DNA of 64,000 nucleotides from Dryocola sp. LX212 (GCA_041504365.1 CP167917.1:2728001-2792000); one strand, 5' to 3'; counted from the stretch's first letter, positions 14,464-25,326 are shown. Notes: generated by a model not told the origin, from the letters alone. Numbers and translations: made by a program.

Positions 14464-14692
14464 GTATGCCGACCTGAACGACGAGCTGGTGAAAGCCAGC
14501 GTCCAGATTGATGACGGTTGCGACCACACAAAGCGGCTGGTCTGGCAGATGAATGCCCGGCGGAATATGAGGAACGGCGTCAGTGTACCGATGCCACCAG
14601 CCCAGAAGGTGGTGGCCGCGAAGATCGAACCGAAGAGGAAGCCCCGGAAACGGGGTTATCGGGTGGAGCAAAAAGCGTTTGGCGCGGTGTGA
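14456..14692 (+). CDS. Small basic early-left phage protein, unknown
   Basis: 78 residues from ATG 14456, preceded by GGGAGG. The acidic N-terminal half is followed by a strongly basic tail (KIEPKRKPRKRGYRVEQK). The 3' end of the gene is also the deletion junction seen in the 22-kb remnant, where the same sequence is joined to a different upstream gene. Confidence 0.6.
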   Translation: MSEYADLNDELVKASVQIDDGCDHTKRLVWQMNARRNMRNGVSVPMPPAQKVVAAKIEPKRKPRKRGYRVEQKAFGAV

Positions 14693-14699
14693 GGTGGGT

Positions 14700-14936
14700 A
14701 TGAGCAATGTAATTCAATTGGCCCCTAACGAGTGGGTTTGCGAAAGCGTTCTTATCGCGGTTACCGGGTTAAAGCCAGGAACCATCCTCCGTGCCAGGAA
14801 AGAGTGCTGGCTGGTTGGACGAGAATATATTCACGTCTCACCGGATGGAAACCCGAAGCCATCCAGCGAGTGTATGTACAACCGCAGGGCGGTAGACGCA
14901 TGGGTTGCCTCACTCAAAAATAAACAACCAGGGTGA
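14700..14936 (+). CDS. xis: Excisionase (Xis)
   Basis: 78 residues from ATG 14700. It matches the DUF1233-type excisionase family: SNVIQLAPNEWVCESVLIAVTGLKPGTI, RARKECWLVGREYIHVSPDG, then CMYNRRAVDAWV. It bends the attachment-site DNA and directs the integrase toward excision. It lies 55 bp upstream of the integrase gene on the same strand. Confidence 0.88.
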   Translation: MSNVIQLAPNEWVCESVLIAVTGLKPGTILRARKECWLVGREYIHVSPDGNPKPSSECMYNRRAVDAWVASLKNKQPG

Positions 14937-14991
14937 TTTGATGCCATGAAAAAGGTAATCTCACATTGCTCTTGGGCGTCTGGAGGAATCG

Positions 14992-16305
14992 ATGGATAAA
15001 GTCACATATCCGACAGGCGTTGAAAACCACGGTGGCAAATTGCGCATCTGGTTTAGCTATAAAGGTAAGCGTGTCAGGGAAAACCTTGGTGTTCCAGACA
15101 CCGTTAAGAACAGGAAGATCGCCGGTGAACTGCGGACATCAGTATGTTTTGCCATCCGAACAGGAACCTTTGATTACGTAGTACAGTTTCCTGACTCACC
15201 TAACCTCAAGACTTTTGGGGAAGGTAAAAAAGAAATTACAGTGAAAGAGCTTGAAGTTAAGTGGCTGGATCTGAAAAAGATGGAAATATGTTCGAACGCG
15301 CTCAATCGTTACGAGTCGATCGTAAGGAATGTAGTGCCAAGGATCGGGGGGGATAGACTGGTTACCGCAGTGACCAAAGAGGAATTGCTGTATATCAGGA
15401 AAGATTTGCTGACCGGTCATCAAACACGATCGCATTTGAAATCCCCAGCCAAGGGGCGAAGTGTTGCTACTGTGAATTATTACATGACAACAATCTCCGG
15501 GATGTTCCAGTTTGCCACTGAGCATGGCTACTTAAAGGCAAATCCCTTTGATGGAATTAAGCCGCTAAAAAAAGCCAGGGCAGAACCAGATCCGCTAACT
15601 CGTGACGAATTTATCCGCCTGATAGATGCATGCAGGCATCAGCAGACGAAAAACCTGTGGTCATTAGCAGTGTACACAGGGATACGTCACGGAGAGCTGG
15701 CCTCCCTGGCTTGGGAAGATATCGATCTTAAAGCGGGAACAATTACCATCAGGCGCAATTATACAAAGCTGGGCGATTTCACTCTACCAAAAACAGAGGC
15801 GAGCACTAACAGGGTGATACACCTTATCCAGCCCGCAATCAGCGTCCTGAAAAATCAGGCAGAAATGACGAGGCTAGGTAAGCAGCATAGCATCGATGTC
15901 CACCTCCGCGAGTATGGACGAACGGAGATCCATGACTGTACATTTGTCTTTAACCCACAGTATGTAAGACGGTGTAAGCATGTCGGGTTTATCTATAAGG
16001 TTGATTCGATAGGCGACTCATGGGACGCGGCGCTGAAGCGCTCAGGGATAAGGAGCAGGAAGGCGTACCAGTCACGGCATACTTATGCATGCTGGTCTTT
16101 GTCTGCAGGTGCAAACCCAAGCTTCATTGCCAGCCAGATGGGACATTCAAGCGCCCAGATGGTTTTCAATGTATACGGGGCATGGATGGCTGACAGCAGC
16201 ACAGAGCAGATCGCGATGCTAAATCAGAAGCTGAGCGATTTTGCCCCACAGATGCCCCATAGCCTACACGGCAGCATGAGAGCATCATTAAAATCAGTAA
16301 GTTAA
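14992..16305 (+). CDS. int: Tyrosine integrase of the yecE prophage
   Basis: 437 residues. It has an N-terminal arm-binding domain (KLRIWFSYKGKRVRENLGV), a SAM-like core-binding domain (about 75-190), and a catalytic domain with Arg in YTGIRHGEL, the box II segment AYQSRHTYACW, then MGHSSAQMVFNVYGAW with the nucleophile Tyr. Tyr takes the usual first box II His position, which I recall as common in this phage integrase group. GGAGG precedes the ATG. The gene ends next to the yecE attachment site. Confidence 0.95.
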   Translation: MDKVTYPTGVENHGGKLRIWFSYKGKRVRENLGVPDTVKNRKIAGELRTSVCFAIRTGTFDYVVQFPDSPNLKTFGEGKKEITVKELEVKWLDLKKMEICSNALNRYESIVRNVVPRIGGDRLVTAVTKEELLYIRKDLLTGHQTRSHLKSPAKGRSVATVNYYMTTISGMFQFATEHGYLKANPFDGIKPLKKARAEPDPLTRDEFIRLIDACRHQQTKNLWSLAVYTGIRHGELASLAWEDIDLKAGTITIRRNYTKLGDFTLPKTEASTNRVIHLIQPAISVLKNQAEMTRLGKQHSIDVHLREYGRTEIHDCTFVFNPQYVRRCKHVGFIYKVDSIGDSWDAALKRSGIRSRKAYQSRHTYACWSLSAGANPSFIASQMGHSSAQMVFNVYGAWMADSSTEQIAMLNQKLSDFAPQMPHSLHGSMRASLKSVS

Positions 16306-16312
16306 ATACGAT

Positions 16313-16345
16313 TACCCGACATGTCAACTGTGTGGAAGGTAACAC
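16313..16345 (+). other. Prophage attachment junction inside yecE
   Basis: The yecE reading frame resumes here: codons for RHVNCVEGNTT match the RHFNCVEGNTT segment of E. coli YecE (residues 27-37), while bases just upstream are phage (the integrase stop ends at 16305). The other junction lies left of the window. Confidence 0.75.
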
Positions 16346-17057
16346 CACGCTTTATGCCCTGCCGAAAGCGGAAATCGTTCTGCGCTGGCGCGAACAGACC
16401 AGCGACGAGTTCCGCTTTTGCTTTAAATTCCCGGCGACGATTTCCCACCACGCGGCGTTACGCCAGTGCGGCGATCTCACCGCCGAATTTTTTGACCGGC
16501 TTTCCCCATTAGCAGATCGTATCGGTCAATATTGGTTACAGCTTCCCGCAACCTTTGGCCCAAAAGACCTCCCGGCGCTGTGGAACTTCCTCGATACATT
16601 ACCGAAGGATTTCACCTATGGCGTGGAAGTGCGCCATCCATCATTTTTTGATAAAAGCATCGATGAGCAAGCACTGAACCGAGGCCTGCACGAGCGAGGC
16701 GTCAACCGCGCGATTCTGGACAGCCGCCCGGTGCACGGTGCAAAGCCCCACAACGAAGCGATTCGCGAAGCGCAGCGCAAAAAGCCGAAGGTGCCTGTTC
16801 ATGCACTCGTCACCGCAGCCAACCCGCTGGTGCGTTTCATTGGCAGCGACGACATGCAGCAAAATCTGCACTTCTTTAAGGTCTGGCTGAACACCTTGCC
16901 CAAATGGGCGGAAAAATCCACGCCGTTCCTTTTCCTGCATACGCCCGACATTGGTGAATTGCCGGAGCTTGTCCACACCCTGTGGCCTGACCTGCAGCAG
17001 GCCTTTCCCGACATCGGCAACGAACCTGCCATTCCCGGTCAGGAGTCGTTGTTTTAG
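16332..17057 (+). pseudogene. yecE: yecE (DUF72) 3' fragment, split by the prophage
   Basis: About 241 codons of a 272-residue protein. VEGNTTLYALPKAE, FRFCFKFPATISH, IGQYWLQLPATFGP, YGVEVRHPSFF and the C terminus are all present, but about 32 N-terminal codons are on the far side of the prophage. The frame is otherwise intact and opens with GTG at 16332, so a shortened product is conceivable. DUF72 proteins have a TIM-barrel fold of unclear function. Confidence 0.9.
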
Positions 17058-17124
17058 GAATAGCGACAGCCATTTTCAGCGCTGCTATCATAGGGTCCTC
17101 GCTGTAGTTCTAAAGGATATAGGT

Positions 17125-17520
17125 ATGGTAAGCGCGCTCTACGCCGTGCTGGGTGCTTTGCTACTGATTAAGTTTTCTTTTGATGTTGTTCGCATGCGTT
17201 TGCAGTACCGCGTCTCCTACGGCGATGGGGGTTTTAGCGAACTCCAGAGCGCCATTCGCGTGCACGGCAACGCGGTGGAATATATTCCCGTCGCGCTGAT
17301 CCTCTTATTGCTGATGGAGATGAACGGCGCGGAGACCTGGATGGTGCACGTGTGCGGCATCCTGCTTATCGTTGGTCGCCTGATGCACTACTACGGATTC
17401 CATCACCGTCTGGTGCGCTGGCGTCGTTCCGGCATGAGCGCCACCTGGTGTTCGCTGTTGCTGATGGTGCTGGCTAATCTGTGGTATATGCCGTGGGAGT
17501 TGGTTTTCTCGCTGCATTAA
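17125..17520 (+). CDS. yecN: YecN, MAPEG-family inner-membrane protein
   Basis: 131 residues from ATG 17125 (AAAGGATA upstream), the same length as E. coli YecN. It has four hydrophobic segments and the MAPEG pattern FSELQSAIRVHGNAVEYIPVAL, then GRLMHYYGFH. The biochemical role is not established. It sits between yecE and cmoA as in E. coli. Confidence 0.92.
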   Translation: MVSALYAVLGALLLIKFSFDVVRMRLQYRVSYGDGGFSELQSAIRVHGNAVEYIPVALILLLLMEMNGAETWMVHVCGILLIVGRLMHYYGFHHRLVRWRRSGMSATWCSLLLMVLANLWYMPWELVFSLH

Positions 17521-17555
17521 CGCAAAATACGCCCTTTCGAATTTCCCGGATATAA

Positions 17556-19270
<1,715 letters not shown>

Positions 19271-19276
19271 CTCAAG

Positions 19277-19299
19277 CCCCGGTAAAACACCGGGGTTTT
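19277..19299 (+). terminator. cmoB terminator, also left repeat of the remnant element
   Basis: CCCCGGT, 5-nt loop, ACCGGGG, then TTTT, 6 bp after cmoB. Positions 19275-19295 match 22455-22475 at 20 of 21 bases in the same orientation. Confidence 0.85.
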
Positions 19300-19444
19300 A
19301 CATTACCTTTAAATTGCAATAAATTTAATTTTCAAGTAGATATGTGACCAAACTGGATACATAACCAGTGATTATTGTGCATTGTAGGTCATTTGAGTGT
19401 ATTTTTTGCCTTCAGCCCCCCCGCACCCCATATGGAGGCCTTTT

Positions 19445-20092
19445 CATGGCATTTTTCACGGTTGAAAAAACGGCTCAGGTCCGAAGGTACAGCTCGTTAT
19501 CGCTGTACTGTAGGTGTAAAAAACGGAGGCAGGTACATTTATCGTGAGAATAAAACTTTCTCAAAGCAAACCCTTGCTAAGTCGTGGGGGACAAAGCAAA
19601 GACAGCCTATAGCAAAGCACCATTTGTCGGCATTTTCTTACTGTCAGTTCTGACCTGCACCCGCATCGGCGAGCTCAGCAGAATAAGGTGAGACGATATT
19701 GATGAAACCCAGCGCAGCGCGCTTGTACGCGATAGGAACGACCCTAAAAAAAAGTGGGCAATCAAATGGTGGTTCCGCTTTTAGGTGAAGCCTGGACATT
19801 GTACAAAGGCAACCCAAAACTGATGACCTACTTTCCTTTCCGCGAGCGGAGTATTACCCAAACTTATCGTAATGCTCGCGATGAACCAGGTATTAGCGAT
19901 CTTCGATATCACGACTTACGGCATGAAGGTGCGAGCAGGCTGTTTGAGGCTGGGTTCAGTATTGAAGATATAGCCCAGGTTACAGGGCATCAGTCACTGA
20001 GCTCGCTATGGAAGGTTTACAGAGTCACGCTATGGAAGGTTTACAGAGTAATGTGCCCAAACATACTCCATGAGAAATTCGACCGGCTGTAA
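19445..20092 (+). pseudogene. Decayed tyrosine integrase gene
   Basis: Pieces of one integrase in different frames. The N-terminal part begins MAFFTVEKTAQVR at 19445 and continues after a frameshift as RYRCTVGVKNGGRYIYRE, then FSKQTLAKSWG. The C-terminal part near 19760-20092 holds DLRYHDLRHEGASRLFEAGF and VTGHQSLSSLWKVY. The middle with the first catalytic Arg is missing. A 24-bp in-frame tandem duplication (20004-20025 and 20028-20049) repeats LWKVYRV where the catalytic Tyr region should be. Confidence 0.85.
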
Positions 20093-20145
20093 AACAAAAT
20101 ATGTTTTCTTAAATTTTAGCTTGCTTAAACTTCGATCGAAAAAGT

Positions 20146-20161
20146 CTGTATATAAACACAG
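20146..20161 (+). promoter_or_regulatory. LexA (SOS) box
   Basis: CTGTATATAAACACAG is a near-consensus SOS box (CTGT-N8-ACAG) 19 bp before the dinI-like remnant, as in phage DinI-type genes under LexA control. Confidence 0.85.
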
Positions 20162-20179
20162 CATAAAGAGGAGTGAGCT

Positions 20180-20421
20180 ATATACGTTGAACTTGTTTAT
20201 GGAAACGCAATGTGAAAAGTTTGCCGGGTGCTAAAGAGATCATCCTCGCCAAGCTGACGAAGCATGTGCAGGGTGTGTTTCCGTCCGCTGAGGTGCGCGT
20301 TAAGCCAATGCAAGCCAATGTGGTGAACAGCGACTGCACCAAAATAGAGAAGGAAAAGCTAAACCGGCTAATTGAAGTAATGTTTGAAGAGGCTGATATG
20401 TGGCTGGTTAGCGAGCATTGA
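20180..20421 (+). pseudogene. DinI-like phage gene, start lost and frameshifted
   Basis: The 3' frame (from 20212) reads LPGAKEIILAKLTKHVQGVF, then MFEEADMWLVSE, the DinI-family pattern. DinI modulates RecA filaments. Upstream, the expected N terminus YVELVYG is in another frame: ATA stands where ATG is expected at 20180, and one base appears missing near 20202. A shortened protein from GTG 20212 is possible, but the gene looks broken. Confidence 0.7.
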
Positions 20422-20964
20422 GATTGCCCACATAGTCTATGCGGTTACTGTCTTTTTAATTTTATCTTACTTTCCGACAGCTTCTTAACGCACCTGAAAG
20501 AGCGGTCGTTAACAAGCTGCATATCCTGCCCATGTAGCTTGTTATTTTCATTGTCCTTTTTCATAGTCCCTTTTCATACCGTGATTATAACCAACGATTA
20601 CAACCCGCACATTTTGATATGGATAATTACCAAATAAGGTAGTTAAGTGGTAACCACAGCGAATGGCACGCTTTAGTATTTGTCTTGAGAGAACATTGCG
20701 TGAAAACCTCAATTGCCATAATGGCAGCGCCCACTGTCCGATGGGCGTTTTTTTTAGAATTATGGCCAGGGTGAGGAGTTTATATTACCGCTCGACACGG
20801 AATATAAATTCACATCACCCCGGCCGCCAATAATGGCAGAACGCAGGAAAGGAACCTGTCAAATTTCCGCTTAAATGGTCTGCGTTCTGTCGCCAGATAT
20901 GGCAGGGGTGGCTTCAGTTGGGTTAACGTCTGGAAGCTGGTCAAAACTCCACCCCTGCCATTTC
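20422..20964. other. Non-coding part of the remnant with terminator and paired hairpins
   Basis: No gene seen. It contains a terminator (CGCCCA, 8-nt loop, TGGGCG, T8 at 20728-20755, plus strand) and two perfect inverted repeats: CAGAACGCAG (20837-20846) with CTGCGTTCTG (20880-20889), and ATGGCAGGGGTGG (20899-20911) with CCACCCCTGCCAT (20949-20961). Confidence 0.6.
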
Positions 20965-21605
20965 CTACACTGCGTACATCTCTGCCACGCCATACTGTCC
21001 GGCTACTGCATTCGCATAAATCTTAGGCCCCTGTTTCGTATTGTCGTTTGTCGACGCGGTAAACGGATACCATGTCCCGCCAACCATCACTTCGCAATCA
21101 ACCATCGAGTTATCCTGCGCAGAGTAACGACAGTTGCGGATACGTTCGCTGGCGACAGTCGCCTGAAGTAGATGTGCGGATAACGGATAAGCCCCCTCCC
21201 GAACTGCCAGACGCTGTGGCCGGATAGCCTTGCCTTACCAGCACGCTGGGGGCAGCAACATTAGTGATGAGTGACACCTCAACCACGGTAAGCGGCACCG
21301 TGCCATCCAGTGCAATAACTGGCGGCGTATCGCTATAGCCCCCGTCATATGTCCAGTAGTTGCCACTGCCACAGAATGTGACGTAGAAAGACTCACCGGC
21401 GGTGATAACCAGGCGAATAACAGATGCCGGATTAGTGCTGTACAGGCTGTTTGTGAATGTGCTCATGTCTACGCTCGTCGCCGCACTGATGTTCAGCCTC
21501 CAGGAGAGCTCACCGCTGCTTTGCGGGGTTACCGTTTCTGTGGTGACATCGAGAGAGCGGTTGTACTGCACATTGCCACTGTTCCCGGTGCTCAATCCAT
21601 CAAAT
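20965..21605 (-). pseudogene. Phage tail protein 3' fragment, frameshifted
   Basis: On the minus strand a serine/threonine-rich frame (SGNVQYNRSLDVTTETVTPQ, then GGYSDTPPVIALDGTVPLTVVEVSL) continues, after a frameshift near 21170, as ATVASERIRNCRYSAQDN and VMVGGTWYPFTAS, ending at the stop 20965-20967. Composition and position suggest a tail or tail-fibre protein end. The 5' part is cut off at the junction near 21600. Confidence 0.6.
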
Positions 21606-21709
21606 GGCACGCTATTTGTGATCGCTCACAGCTGAAGAGTGAACACGTTAACACCCTGGATGGTTTTTTAGAGTTGGCCCGCATGGCCGGATACAAGGTT
21701 GAGGAGTGA
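21603..21709 (+). pseudogene. 5'-truncated copy of the early-left gene at 11067
   Basis: The last 35 codons match the gene at 11067-11291 (SEHVNTLDGFLELARMAGYKVEE is identical). The upstream part is replaced by the tail-gene fragment. Confidence 0.8.
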
Positions 21710-21713
21710 GAAA

Positions 21714-22040
21714 TGATCACCAGCCAAACTAAAACAGGTATCGAGGCAGCATTTAGCCACCCTCTCCGCCCGGTGTACGTCGTGACGCGTCAAGGCAGCC
21801 ATAAACGCTGCCGAGCCGTAGCGCGGCCCTGAACAACCTGGCGCACTAATGACCATTCATGTTTTCCACCTGGTGGGAAGCGAAACTCAGCACCCGGATA
21901 TGCCAGTACAGCGCGCCGGGCTGATCGTCCACCAGCCAGGACAGCCAACAGAAGCCTACCTGTCGGCACATGCCCGCTGCGCTCGCCGTATTCGTCGCCT
22001 GCTGGCCCGACAGTGCGAGATCCGGCAGTGGCAGGAAAAG
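21714..22040 (+). pseudogene. Broken copy of the early-left gene at 11295
   Basis: Starts MITSQTKTGIEAAFSHPLRP, parallel to MTTSKTKTGIDAAFSRPLRP at 11295. A one-base loss near 21815 shifts the frame. The second half continues from 21849 (MTIHVFHLVG, then ARCARRIRRLLARQCEIRQW). It ends at a deletion junction that joins sequence equivalent to about 11625 directly to sequence equivalent to about 14670. Confidence 0.8.
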
Positions 22041-22064
22041 CGTTTGGCGCAGTGTGAGGTGGAT

Positions 22065-22340
22065 ATGAATACAGTATTTTTATTGCTTGCGGAATTTAGT
22101 ATTCCTATGATTCTCCTCGCAGTCGTCTCTGAAAAATATTTTGGCGTGACGGTGGCACCAGCAGAAAAGAACGCGCTGCCAGGAGAACTTCCCATCGCTA
22201 CATTCCGTGCACCGGAAAGCCAGAAAGCGCCGCGGATGATTCATGTACAAAACCTGGCCGATCATATCGACCAGCAGCAGAAAAAGGGCCAGGAACTGTT
22301 TGAAAAGATGAAAAACCGGATAACAGCAAACGTTCACTAA
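22065..22340 (+). CDS. Small phage protein with N-terminal membrane anchor
   Basis: 91 residues from ATG 22065. An N-terminal hydrophobic segment (VFLLLAEFSIPMILLAVV) is followed by a soluble helical tail (RMIHVQNLADHIDQQQKKGQELFEKMKN). It occupies the position of the excisionase in the intact prophage but is unrelated to it. Function unknown; it may be the last intact gene of the remnant. Confidence 0.55.
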   Translation: MNTVFLLLAEFSIPMILLAVVSEKYFGVTVAPAEKNALPGELPIATFRAPESQKAPRMIHVQNLADHIDQQQKKGQELFEKMKNRITANVH

Positions 22341-22376
22341 TAGTGTGATTAAGTTTTAATAGTGTGATTAAGTTTT
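22339..22376. repeat. 19-bp tandem repeat, two copies
   Basis: AATAGTGTGATTAAGTTTT occurs twice head to tail (22339-22357, 22358-22376) right after the last remnant ORF. Confidence 0.9.
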
Positions 22377-22449
22377 ATTCAGGATTTTTTATTGCAGCCT
22401 TTCGCACCCCAACAGCACCCCTGGTGTATTTAACTTATTGAATTACATA

Positions 22450-22475
22450 AAAAAAGCCCCGGTAAAGCACCGGGG
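22450..22475 (-). terminator. cutC terminator, also right repeat of the remnant element
   Basis: On the minus strand CCCCGGT, 5-nt loop, ACCGGGG, then a run of T. The core repeats the cmoB terminator with one mismatch, so the two sites bound the 3.2-kb remnant. Confidence 0.8.
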
Positions 22476-22535
22476 CCTGGTACGAGCAAACATCACATTG
22501 GGCGACATGATGCGCGGTTAAAAACCTTTGGCATA

Positions 22536-23285
22536 TCAGACAGCCGTTTTCGCGGCGGTCAGTACGGCTTTCATTGCTGCCACCACGTCGCCATCTACGC
22601 AGTAGCGGTTAAATTCATCGGCTTCGGCATCGGCACTCATCGAGACACCCGCCTTACGGTAGCGCATCACAGAAGCAACGTACTTTCCTGCGGAGCTGTG
22701 CACCTCATCAACCCCTTGCTCAACAAACTTTTGCAGGTTGCTCAGGCGCACGCCAGCACCGGCCATAATGATTGGAGCACGGGATTGCTGTTTTAGTTCC
22801 CTGAGTATTGAAAGTCCTGCTTCGGCGTTCTGCTGCTGTCCTGAAGTCAGAATGCGCGCCACGCCCAAATCGGTGAGCTGGTTCAGCGCAAGGATGGGGT
22901 TATGGCACATATCGAAAGCGCGATGAAAGGTGACCGCCATGCCGTTGCAGGCGTCCATTACCTGCCGCATACGAGCCAGATCGACATGCCCTTCTTCATC
23001 CAGCAGGCCGATAACCAGACCGGGGAAACCCAGTTCGCGAATAAAGGCGATATCTTCCAGCATGGTGGCGAATTCGCCTGCGGAATAACAAAAATCGCCG
23101 CCACGGGGGCGAATGATGGGATGAACAGGAATAGAAACCCGTTGCTTAACTTTGCGCAGTACGCCTGCCGACGGCGTCAGCCCCCCTTCTTTGGGTGCCG
23201 CACATAATTCAATGCGGTCGGCACCGGCCCGTTCTGCGGTCAGCGCGCAGTCTATCCCATAGCAGCAAATTTCCAGCAAAGCCAT
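22536..23285 (-). CDS. cutC: CutC family protein
   Basis: 249 residues from ATG 23285 with GGAGCA upstream; a longer frame 5' lacks a good start. A TIM-barrel cytoplasmic protein formerly linked to copper tolerance, whose enzymatic role is not settled. Recognisable segments are [51 protein letters not shown] and [11 protein letters not shown]. Divergent from the C-S lyase gene. Confidence 0.95.
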   Translation of the reverse strand: MALLEICCYGIDCALTAERAGADRIELCAAPKEGGLTPSAGVLRKVKQRVSIPVHPIIRPRGGDFCYSAGEFATMLEDIAFIRELGFPGLVIGLLDEEGHVDLARMRQVMDACNGMAVTFHRAFDMCHNPILALNQLTDLGVARILTSGQQQNAEAGLSILRELKQQSRAPIIMAGAGVRLSNLQKFVEQGVDEVHSSAGKYVASVMRYRKAGVSMSADAEADEFNRYCVDGDVVAAMKAVLTAAKTAV

Positions 23286-23375
23286 TGATTGCTCCTTAAA
23301 AATCTTCAGGCTGGCTGTTGTTTCAGCGATCCGGAGTGGTAATCTGAAACAACGCACATAACGGGGTAAATTATC

Positions 23376-24515
23376 ATGGCATTCAATTTTGACGAAGGGA
23401 TCGACCGCCGTCACAGCGACTGCAAGAAATGGCACAAATTTGGTGAGGACGTTTTACCAATGTGGGTAGCTGACATGGATTTTCGTTCGCCGGACTGCAT
23501 TATTAGCGCGCTTCACCAGCGCGTGGCACACGGCGTCTTTGGCTACGGTGACGTCCCGCGCGAGTTAATTTCTACCGTGGTAGACCGGATGGCCAGCCGC
23601 TACCAGTGGAACATCAGGCCTGAATGGGTCGTTGTGCTGCCGGGAGTAGTGGCCGGGTTAAATCTCTGCGTGCGGGCTTTTACCAGCGCGGACGAAAGCT
23701 CCATTGCCCCAACGCCAGTTTATCCACCGTTCAAAAAATCTGCCGTGCTTGCCGACCGCGCCCAGCTAAACGCCCCGCTGCGCCTTGAGAATAATCGCTG
23801 GTTAATGGATCTCTCTTCCCTTGCATCCCAGCTTACCGGCAAAGAAAAACTGCTGATGTTGTGCAACCCGCAAAATCCCGGCGGCACCGCGTATCGTCGT
23901 GAGGAGCTGGAGCAGCAACTGGCCTTTGCCCGGCAGCACGACATGATTGTCTGCTCGGACGAAATCCACTGTGATTTGCTGCTGGAGCCGGGCGTAAAGC
24001 ATGTTCCGTTTGCAACGCTAAGCGAGGATGCGGCGCAGCGGTCGGTCACGCTTATCTCGCCGTCTAAAACTTATAATATTGCGGGCCTCGGCGCCTCCAT
24101 CGCCATCATTCCTAACCCTGACCTGCGCAGGCGCTTTAACAAAATTCGCGAAGGGATTGTGCCGAGCGTGGATATCCTGGCGTTAACGGCGGCTAATGCG
24201 GCCTGGCGCGAAGGCGATGCATGGCTAGAAGCGCTGCTGCCGTATCTGCGCCGCAACCGCAACAGGCTGGTGCAGGCCGTAAATGGGCTGGCCGGGCTGG
24301 AGATGGTCTCGCCGGAGGCAACCTATCTTGCCTGGATGGATGCCAGCAAACTGGGGGTTGAGAACCCGGCGCTCTTCTTCCAGAAGGCCGGGCTTGGCTT
24401 CTCGCCGGGCAGCGAGTTTGGCGACGCTAATTTCGTGCGGATCAACTTCGGCTGCCCGGCGTTCATGCTGGAAGATGCCATCGGGCGCATGCAGATGGCG
24501 GTGAATGGGCTATAG
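23376..24515 (+). CDS. PatB/MalY-type PLP-dependent C-S lyase
   Basis: 379 residues, fold-type I aminotransferase. [42 protein letters not shown] and [10 protein letters not shown] are typical of the MalY/PatB branch, and Lys in [11 protein letters not shown] is the PLP Schiff base. Relatives cleave cystathionine and other cysteine S-conjugates to pyruvate, ammonia and a thiol. This gene is not between cutC and yecM in E. coli K-12. Confidence 0.88.
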   Translation: MAFNFDEGIDRRHSDCKKWHKFGEDVLPMWVADMDFRSPDCIISALHQRVAHGVFGYGDVPRELISTVVDRMASRYQWNIRPEWVVVLPGVVAGLNLCVRAFTSADESSIAPTPVYPPFKKSAVLADRAQLNAPLRLENNRWLMDLSSLASQLTGKEKLLMLCNPQNPGGTAYRREELEQQLAFARQHDMIVCSDEIHCDLLLEPGVKHVPFATLSEDAAQRSVTLISPSKTYNIAGLGASIAIIPNPDLRRRFNKIREGIVPSVDILALTAANAAWREGDAWLEALLPYLRRNRNRLVQAVNGLAGLEMVSPEATYLAWMDASKLGVENPALFFQKAGLGFSPGSEFGDANFVRINFGCPAFMLEDAIGRMQMAVNGL

Positions 24516-25079
24516 CCCCGCCTGCTCGCTGGCGACGATCTCTTCAATACTCCACGGATGGAATTTGATGGTCACCTTGCCGTCCGTCACCGCAAGCGTC
24601 GGGTTCGGCAAACGCTCGTGCTCCCCTTTCGGCGAGCTGGTTTTCACCGAAATGCCCGTCTGGCGCAGCCCGGCGTCGGAAAGCAGCTCGAGCGCGCGGC
24701 TGTTCAGCGTTTCCGGTTCGCCGGGCAGCACAATTTCAACGTGCTCCCAGCCTTCGTGCGGGTAGCGCTTTTCGCCCGGCCACGGCAGCTCAACAATCGT
24801 AAACTTCCAGTGCTCCACGCAAACCGGCTCGGCCAGGCGAAACAGGCAGATGGGCCGATCGTTGATGATATTTTCCGACAGCAGCGTCCCGCATTGTTCC
24901 AGCCCCTTCCGCCAGCGCTCCGCCGTCGCGTTCTGATGGCAGCGCAGGGAAACGTGATCGGCCTCAAGGAGTGAGAGATCCAGATCCAGCCGCGTGGCAA
25001 GTTCCGTTAACGCTTTTGTAAAACGCGGGAGATCCGCTGAAATATCATTCAGTTCTGCAATTGTCTGCCAGTTGGCCAT
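24510..25079 (-). CDS. yecM: YecM, VOC-superfamily protein
   Basis: 189 residues matching E. coli YecM throughout (ADHVSLRCHQNATAERWRKGL, FTIVELPWPGEKRYPHEGWEHVEIVLPG, VTIKFHPWSIEEIV). The fold is that of glyoxalase/dioxygenase-like metal proteins, but no reaction is established. Convergent with the C-S lyase gene, overlapping by 6 bp, and divergent from argS. Confidence 0.93.
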   Translation of the reverse strand: MANWQTIAELNDISADLPRFTKALTELATRLDLDLSLLEADHVSLRCHQNATAERWRKGLEQCGTLLSENIINDRPICLFRLAEPVCVEHWKFTIVELPWPGEKRYPHEGWEHVEIVLPGEPETLNSRALELLSDAGLRQTGISVKTSSPKGEHERLPNPTLAVTDGKVTIKFHPWSIEEIVASEQAGL

Positions 25080-25326
25080 GGTCTTGTCCTCGGGAACCTG
25101 AAGGGCGCTAATCTACCTTTTAAAATCGCCGCCACCAACCCTGCAGGTGCCGCTTCGCTGCTGAATGGTTATTCACTATACCGTTGAGTTTAGTTCAGGG
25201 CGCGCGGGGCAAGGCTTTTGCTGACGAAGGCGGTTAAATACAGGTATACTTATCCCCTTATTTTATCCCCCACGATACGGCTGCCGTCCTGTTCTGGCGG
25301 CCCAAAGAAAAATGTAAGGTATCCCG

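Noticed and set aside
16321..16512. Alternative frame beginning ATG at the yecE junction
   Set aside because: Out of frame with yecE and without similarity to it; arises from the phage-host junction.
20837..20961. Retron msr-msd locus
   Set aside because: Two hairpins are present, but no reverse transcriptase or conserved priming guanosine context is visible.
22339..22376. Plasmid-type iterons
   Set aside because: Only two copies, no replication gene, and placed at the end of a phage remnant.
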